Shown: positions 12,609-16,251 of the stretch, piece after piece
Numbering within the stretch: position 1 is the stretch's first letter
Layout: each line of letters starts with the position of its first letter
Assembly (NCBI GenBank): GCA_900763675.1
Contig: CAAFLE010000093.1
Coordinates: 1-16,251, forward strand
Length of the DNA stretch: 16,251 nucleotides
Origin: an uncultured Oscillospiraceae bacterium
Lineage (GTDB): Bacteria; Bacillota; Clostridia; Oscillospirales; Oscillospiraceae
Direction: 5' to 3'
Program-made: the position numbers and the translations under genes
The notes under the pieces: model-generated
What the model was told of the DNA's origin: nothing
Database searches by the model: none
What the model saw: only the letters and a program-made list of their open reading frames with translations

Positions 12609-14354
12609 TCATCCCTTCGCTTTCTTCTGATATATTTCCGCAGAACACGGCGCGAGCGAAGCACGGATCTCGCCGTTTTCCGAGGATACAGGATTTTTTC
12701 CGCCGATGCGGGGCTTCCACGTCCCAGCAGCGGCGATTTTTATTTCCGCCGGTTTCTCCCCGGCGTTTATCACGACAAGACTTTCCTCTTCCCCGTCTCT
12801 CCGGCAGAAGGCGTAAACGTTTCTCTCGTCGTCGCAAAGGCACGTGCGGAAGTCGCCGCGGAGGAGGGACGGCAACTCCCGCCGTATGCCGATGAGCGTT
12901 TTGTAAAGTGTGTATAGGGCGCGGTTTTGCTTTTCCGGCTCCCATTCCATTGCGAGACGGCAGTCCGGGTCGTTGCCGCCCTCCAAACCGATCTCGTCGC
13001 CGTAGAACACCGCCGGGCAGCCGGGGACCGTCATTTGCAGTACAACGGCGAGCGCATGCCGCCGCTTGTCGGCGCAGAGCCAGCGGAAGCGCTCCGTATC
13101 GTGGCTGTCGAGCGGATTGTAGAGACGCAGCGCCGTTTCATACGGATAGAGAGAGAGCATTCGATTGAGCCGGTGGTCCAGCTCGGAGGGACGGATCGCG
13201 TCCCGGGCAAGCCAGTCAGCGGCGGCGTCACGGAAGAGATAGTTCATCGCGCTGTCCAGCCGGTCGGGCGCGAGCAGCCGGCGGGCGTCCGACCACGTTT
13301 CGCCGAGCAGCAGCGCGTCCGGCTTGATTTGCCGGATCGCGTCGGAGAAAAACGTCCAGAACTGCGTCGGTGCTTCGTCCGCCACATCCAGCCGCCAGCC
13401 GTCGATATGGAAATTTCGTATCCAGTACTTGCCGACGGAAATGAAATACTCCCTCGCACCGGGGTCCGCCAGATTGATTTTCGGCATCCACTTGTAATGC
13501 CCGACGCAGTCGTAGTTTTCGCGCTTTTCGTTCACGGGAAAGCCGTGCGGGAAAAACCACGAGGCATACCCCGAGCTTTCGCCGTTTTTCACCACATCCT
13601 GAAACGGCGGCCAGTAGTACCCGCAGTGGTTGAACACGCCATCGAGCAGTATCCTCATGCCGCGCTTATGCACGCTGCGCACCAGTTCGGCGAGATCCTC
13701 CTTCGTTCCGAACGCCGGGTCGATGTCAAAATAGTCTACCGTATCGTATTTGTGGTTGGACGGCGCTTTGAATATGGGAGTCAGATACAGGCACGTTGCG
13801 CCGAGACCGCGGATGTAATCGAGCTTTTCGATAACGCCGCGAAGGTCGCCGCCCATGAAGTTCTCCCGCGTCGGCGGCGTTCCCCAGCGCACCGCACCGG
13901 GCGGGTCATTCGCAGGGTCCCCGTTCCGGAACCGTTCCGGAAAGATCTGGTAGTAGACCTGCTCCTCCGCCCAGTCGGGTGTCCGGATGGTGTCCGTCGG
14001 GTTGGGCCAGAGAAACTCAAAGAAGTTTTCATCCTCGCCGGTTTCGGAAAAGCCGTTTTTCCCGAGCCATACACGCTCTTCCCCGCGCTCAAACAGCAGC
14101 GCATACCGCGTGTAGGCAGAGATGCCGTCCGTTTGAATGGTCGTCTGATAATGGTCGAGATAGGCGTCGCGGAGCCGGAGCGTCATTGCGGTCCGGTGGC
14201 GGAACGCCTTTTCCGTATCGTAGCGCCGCCACCATACGAGCGTGACGGTTTCCGCATCCTCTCTCGCGGTGCTGACCGATACGACCAGCTCGTTTCTGCC
14301 GCGGGGATAGATATGATCTTCGGTGTTTCTGAACCGGATCGCCGCAAAATTCAA
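12609..14354 (-). CDS. Cytoplasmic GH13 alpha-amylase / neopullulanase-cyclomaltodextrinase
   Basis: The 581-aa enzyme has no signal peptide, so it should hydrolyse imported malto-oligosaccharides, cyclodextrins or pullulan fragments in the cytoplasm. An N-terminal beta domain (about 1-120) like the CBM34 of GH13_20 enzymes precedes the barrel, which opens WAEEQVYYQIFPERF. Catalytic regions: I DGVFNH (238-243), II GWRLDVADE with nucleophile D323, III LLGETW with acid/base E352, IV NPLDSHDT with D419. The MPKINLADP segment (290-298) is typical of neopullulanases and cyclomaltodextrinases. The start is TTG at 14354 with GGGAGG at 8-base spacing, 18 bases after the lacI stop. It ends in a TGA that overlaps the first ATG of the binding-protein gene. 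Exact specificity is not decided by sequence alone. Confidence 0.93.
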   Translation of the reverse strand: MNFAAIRFRNTEDHIYPRGRNELVVSVSTAREDAETVTLVWWRRYDTEKAFRHRTAMTLRLRDAYLDHYQTTIQTDGISAYTRYALLFERGEERVWLGKNGFSETGEDENFFEFLWPNPTDTIRTPDWAEEQVYYQIFPERFRNGDPANDPPGAVRWGTPPTRENFMGGDLRGVIEKLDYIRGLGATCLYLTPIFKAPSNHKYDTVDYFDIDPAFGTKEDLAELVRSVHKRGMRILLDGVFNHCGYYWPPFQDVVKNGESSGYASWFFPHGFPVNEKRENYDCVGHYKWMPKINLADPGAREYFISVGKYWIRNFHIDGWRLDVADEAPTQFWTFFSDAIRQIKPDALLLGETWSDARRLLAPDRLDSAMNYLFRDAAADWLARDAIRPSELDHRLNRMLSLYPYETALRLYNPLDSHDTERFRWLCADKRRHALAVVLQMTVPGCPAVFYGDEIGLEGGNDPDCRLAMEWEPEKQNRALYTLYKTLIGIRRELPSLLRGDFRTCLCDDERNVYAFCRRDGEEESLVVINAGEKPAEIKIAAAGTWKPRIGGKNPVSSENGEIRASLAPCSAEIYQKKAKG

Positions 14355-14372
14355 CGGCGCCGCCTCCCTTCT

Positions 14373-15389
14373 CTATGGTTTCATGGTGGAGCGGCGCTCG
14401 ATCACTCTCGTGGTGACCTGCGACCGGCTCGCGCCGAAATCGGGCTTTTTGATCTGCCGGAACAGCGTCTCCGCCGCGATCTTGCCAAGCTCGAACGTGT
14501 CCACATCCACGGCGGAGATCGGAAGCTCCGCCATCTCCGTGACCTCGGTATTGTCAAAGCTGAGTATGCCAAGCTCCTCCGGAACGCGGATGCCCAGCGC
14601 CGCCGCGCCGCGCAGCGCGGCGAGCGCCATTTTGTCGTCGCAGCAGATCACGGCGTCCGGCGCGGCGGTGCTGGTGAGAAGCGTCTCCACATACTGCTTT
14701 GTCTCTTCCAGCGACGCGGCGGACGGGACCACATATGCCGGGTCCGGCGTGAGACCGGCGCGTTTCAGCTCGGCGCGGTAGCCGTCGAGACGGTCGCGGC
14801 TGAAAAGCTCCTTGTCGCCCCTCGTGAGGAACCCGACGCACCGGTATCCCTTGTCCAGCAGATACCGCACGGCGTTTGCGCCCGCCTGCGAGTTGGCAAT
14901 GTCCACCCAGCTGAGCTTCGCGCCGGCGTTCTTCACTCTGCCGAGAACGACGAACGGAAAGCCGAGATCCTCCACCAGCTTTACGATCGACGGCTGTACC
15001 ATCGAGACCGGAAGCACCAATCCGTCGATTTTCTTGCTCAGGATCAGCTTTTCGAGCGAGCCGATCCCGCCGCGCTCGTTTTCGCTCGTGATGATAAAAT
15101 TGTAGCCGTTTTTGTGCGCCGCCGTTTCGATGCCAAACACGGTGCTGTTGAAAAAACGGTTGGCGTAGGAGCGCGTATCGGAAACATTGATGGCAATGGC
15201 TATGGCGTGGGCGCTGCCGCTCGCAAAGCTGCGGGCAATGTCGTTCGGAACGTACTTCAGCTCCTCCATGGCGCGGTAAATGCGCTCGGCGGTCTCCTCA
15301 GAGATTGGTGCGGACTTATTCAGGACACGCGACACCGTGGACGGAGAGACCCCCGCCCTCTTTGCAACATCGCGTATGGTAACGGACAT
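14373..15389 (-). CDS. LacI-family repressor of the malto-oligosaccharide operon
   Basis: The 338-aa regulator has the LacI helix-turn-helix at residues 4-24 (TIRDVAKRAGVSPSTVSRVL), the hinge helix region near 46-60 (YVPNDIARSFASG), and a periplasmic-binding-protein-like sugar-sensing domain (about 63-338). It ends MKP. ATG 15389 has GGAGG at 8-base spacing. It is the first gene of the operon and so should autoregulate; two operator-like dyads (15404-15417 and 15500-15513) lie in its leader and promoter. The inducer is probably a maltodextrin, inferred from the amylase and transporter downstream. Confidence 0.95.
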   Translation of the reverse strand: MSVTIRDVAKRAGVSPSTVSRVLNKSAPISEETAERIYRAMEELKYVPNDIARSFASGSAHAIAIAINVSDTRSYANRFFNSTVFGIETAAHKNGYNFIITSENERGGIGSLEKLILSKKIDGLVLPVSMVQPSIVKLVEDLGFPFVVLGRVKNAGAKLSWVDIANSQAGANAVRYLLDKGYRCVGFLTRGDKELFSRDRLDGYRAELKRAGLTPDPAYVVPSAASLEETKQYVETLLTSTAAPDAVICCDDKMALAALRGAAALGIRVPEELGILSFDNTEVTEMAELPISAVDVDTFELGKIAAETLFRQIKKPDFGASRSQVTTRVIERRSTMKP

Positions 15390-15403
15390 AATATCGCCTC
15401 CAA

Positions 15404-15417
15404 TGCAACCGTTTGCG
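15404..15417. promoter_or_regulatory. LacI-family operator, proximal copy
   Basis: TGCAACCGTTTGCG differs at two positions from the LacI-family dyad TGCAAACGTTTGCA and has the central CG pair. It lies just upstream of the lacI SD, and directly after a TATACT hexamer on the transcribed strand (complement of 15424-15429). Confidence 0.65.
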
Positions 15418-15499
15418 CAACGGAGTATAAAAAGAATGCCGAAATATCAGAGAAAACCGCAGGGCATTTTCCGGTAAAGGCATCGCATCGTTTTATTCG

Positions 15500-15513
15500 T
15501 GCAACCGTGTGCA
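15500..15513. promoter_or_regulatory. LacI-family operator, distal copy at the transcription start
   Basis: TGCAACCGTGTGCA differs at two positions from TGCAAACGTTTGCA and at two from the proximal operator. It begins a few bases downstream of the -10 of the operon promoter, so bound repressor would cover the start site. Centre-to-centre distance to the proximal copy is 96 bp, which could permit looping. Confidence 0.68.
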
Positions 15514-15518
15514 TGATC

Positions 15519-15547
15519 ATGCTATCACAGTGAAAAAAGACCGTCAA
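15519..15547 (-). promoter_or_regulatory. Sigma-A promoter of the lacI-amylase-transporter operon
   Basis: On the minus strand, -35 TTGACG (complement of 15542-15547), 17-bp spacer, -10 TAGCAT (complement of 15519-15524). The perfect 12-bp palindrome GCATGATCATGC (15511-15522) overlaps the -10. The leader before lacI is about 120 bases. Confidence 0.72.
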
Positions 15548-15551
15548 CGAC

Positions 15552-15571
15552 GTTGCATGAATGTTGCATGA
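15552..15571. repeat. Phased direct repeats upstream of the operon -35
   Basis: GTTGCATGA occurs at 15552-15560 and 15563-15571, an 11-bp step, so both lie on one DNA face. The hexamer TGCAAC (here on the minus strand) is the same half-site as in both LacI operators. A further dyad CAACG-A-CGTTG (15545-15555) overlaps the -35. They may be extra LacI half-sites or an activator site. Confidence 0.45.
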
Positions 15572-15664
15572 CGCCGGAAATGTTCGGCACTTCCGCTAAT
15601 TTTCCGGTTACGTTTTATTGCAAAAGTCCCACCGGCAGCGTTCTTTGCTGAACAAGGGAGCCAT

Positions 15665-15716
15665 AAAAAGGATAACCCCGCCGGGTCCGAACGGACCCGG
15701 CGGGGTTATCCTTTTT
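15665..15716. terminator. Very strong bidirectional terminator
   Basis: Arms of 25 bp (15665-15689 and 15692-15716) are perfectly complementary, with AAAAAGGATAACCCCG at the outer end and only AA unpaired at the centre. T5 follows the hairpin on either strand. It should stop leftward transcription from the gene at the right edge before it reaches the LacI operon. Confidence 0.92.
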
Positions 15717-15718
15717 GC

Positions 15719-15841
15719 GGCTCCCCTTGGGTTCAAGGGGAGCTGGCGAGCCGTCAGGCGAGTCTGAGAGGATGGCGGCTCTTCCATCCCCTCCGCCGGC
15801 GGCTGAGCCGCCGGCACCTCCCCTTGCGTACAAGGGGAGGC
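15719..15841. repeat. Triple-hairpin interspersed repeat (MITE-like)
   Basis: A 123-bp GC-rich block is framed by near-inverted ends GGCTCCCCTTG (15719-15729) and CAAGGGGAGGC (15831-15841). It contains three perfect hairpins: GCTCCCCTTG/CAAGGGGAGC (15720-15743), GCCGGCGGC/GCCGCCGGC (15795-15815) and CCTCCCCTTG/CAAGGGGAGG (15817-15840), plus GGATGG/CCATCC (15770-15789). Similar blocks are recalled from many gut Clostridia. Short frames across it give peptide-like shadows and are not genes. Only one copy is in this window. Confidence 0.75.
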
Positions 15842-15849
15842 TTTCTTTT

Positions 15850-16251
15850 TTACTTCATCACCTTGACGGTGATCTTGACCTGCGTGGGCTTGACGTTCGT
15901 TGCGCAGTTCGCCGGCGTTACATCCAGCACCACCGTGTAGCTGCTTCCGGCGCGGAGTCTCGCGCTCTCGCTCACCGCGAACGTCAGCTTCGCCTCGCCG
16001 CCCTCGATCGCCGCTTCAAAGCCTTCCGCGCCGCCGATCGCCGCGAGGAACAGCGCCGGCGTCTTGGCGGTGTTCAGCTGCACGTCCGCGATCTCTGCCG
16101 TCACCGGCGTCGTCACCGTCAGCGTGCTGCCCAGCCGCACCGTCTGCGACTGATACAGCCTTACCGGCGTCGCCGCCTTGAGCTTGAGCGTACTCTGCGT
16201 CACGCGCACCGTCTGCACCGCGCTCAGCACCTCTGCGCCGCTCGCAACGAC
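15850..16251 (-). CDS. C-terminal part of a probable surface/beta-sandwich protein (partial)
   Basis: The frame runs off the right edge with no stop, so the 133 residues visible (reading VVASGAEVLSAVQTVRVTQ onward to VKITVKVMK) are only the C-terminus. The segment is rich in T, V, A and S in alternating patterns, with little helix and one Cys, as in repeated beta-sandwich or Ig-like domains of exported proteins. Two related strands are seen: QTVRVTQSTLKL and QTVRLGSTLTV. The tail RAGSSYTVVLDVTPANCATN looks like a carbohydrate- or cell-wall-associated module, but no LPXTG or SLH motif is present here. The GTG at 16230 is internal and is not a start. The 3' UTR contains the hairpin repeat and then the strong terminator. 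Confidence 0.65.
   Translation of the reverse strand, partial: VVASGAEVLSAVQTVRVTQSTLKLKAATPVRLYQSQTVRLGSTLTVTTPVTAEIADVQLNTAKTPALFLAAIGGAEGFEAAIEGGEAKLTFAVSESARLRAGSSYTVVLDVTPANCATNVKPTQVKITVKVMK

Noticed and set aside
12927..15533. An 868-codon open frame on the plus strand
   Set aside because: It lies opposite the amylase and LacI genes, which have clear catalytic and DNA-binding motifs. Its translation is rich in R, V, H and G with no family features; it is a GC-skew shadow.
15608..15833. Minus-strand frames of 69-72 aa (peptides like EEPPSSQTRLTARQLPL)
   Set aside because: They lie wholly within the 25-bp terminator and the hairpin repeat. Such peptides are recurrent shadows of this repeat family.
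15719..15841. CRISPR-like array suspected from repeated CTCCCCTTG/CAAGGGGAG units
   Set aside because: The units are inverted hairpin arms, not regularly spaced direct repeats with unique spacers, and no cas gene is near.

Overview
The window looks like chromosome from a GC-rich, Gram-positive, probably gut-associated member of the Clostridia/Eubacteriales (Oscillospiraceae-like). This rests on strong Shine-Dalgarno sites, TTG/GTG starts, lipoprotein and LacI signatures, a CUT1 sugar importer without its own ATPase, and a GC-rich hairpin repeat of a kind I recall from such genomes. The species cannot be fixed from the sequence alone.

Left part (1-2593) is the right-hand end of an integrated mobile element. 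It holds two small overlapping convergent reading frames, a divergent promoter/operator region, a membrane-tethered XRE-type regulator, a small membrane protein, and a tyrosine integrase whose start overlaps the membrane-protein gene. The element stops at a 45-nt fragment of the 3' end of tRNA-Thr(GGT), with the tRNA's terminator still attached. This is the attR-type scar of integration into a tRNA gene. The rest of the element and the reconstituted tRNA should lie off the left edge.

Middle part (2594-9432) is ordinary chromosome. A nucleoside phosphorylase is transcribed leftward. Divergent from it is a rightward unit traX-like / alpha-phosphoglucomutase / TfoX-N protein, closed by a terminator. 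Next comes an NptA-type Na/phosphate cotransporter with a PhoU-like tail, preceded by TTTACA repeats on an 11-bp period that resemble a Pho box. Last is a TetR-family regulator with a clear promoter, followed by a small cysteine-containing reading frame that lacks a normal start codon. A 19-bp bidirectional terminator separates this part from the next.

Right part (9433-15600) is a leftward five-gene operon: LacI regulator, cytoplasmic GH13 amylase/neopullulanase, lipoprotein sugar-binding protein, and two CUT1 permeases. It reads as uptake and intracellular hydrolysis of malto-oligosaccharides or cyclodextrins. The promoter region carries a good sigma-A promoter and two near-identical LacI-type operators, one at the expected transcription start and one just ahead of the lacI start. 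There is no ATPase gene, so a shared MsmX-type ATPase elsewhere is expected.

The far right (15600-16251) has a 25-bp-arm terminator, a roughly 123-bp triple-hairpin interspersed repeat, and the C-terminal end of a leftward protein with surface/beta-sandwich character that is cut by the window edge. The most unusual points are the integrase control region (membrane-bound regulator, 21-nt palindrome, no SD), the candidate Pho box, the phased operator hexamers at lacI, and the start-less ORF after the TetR gene.
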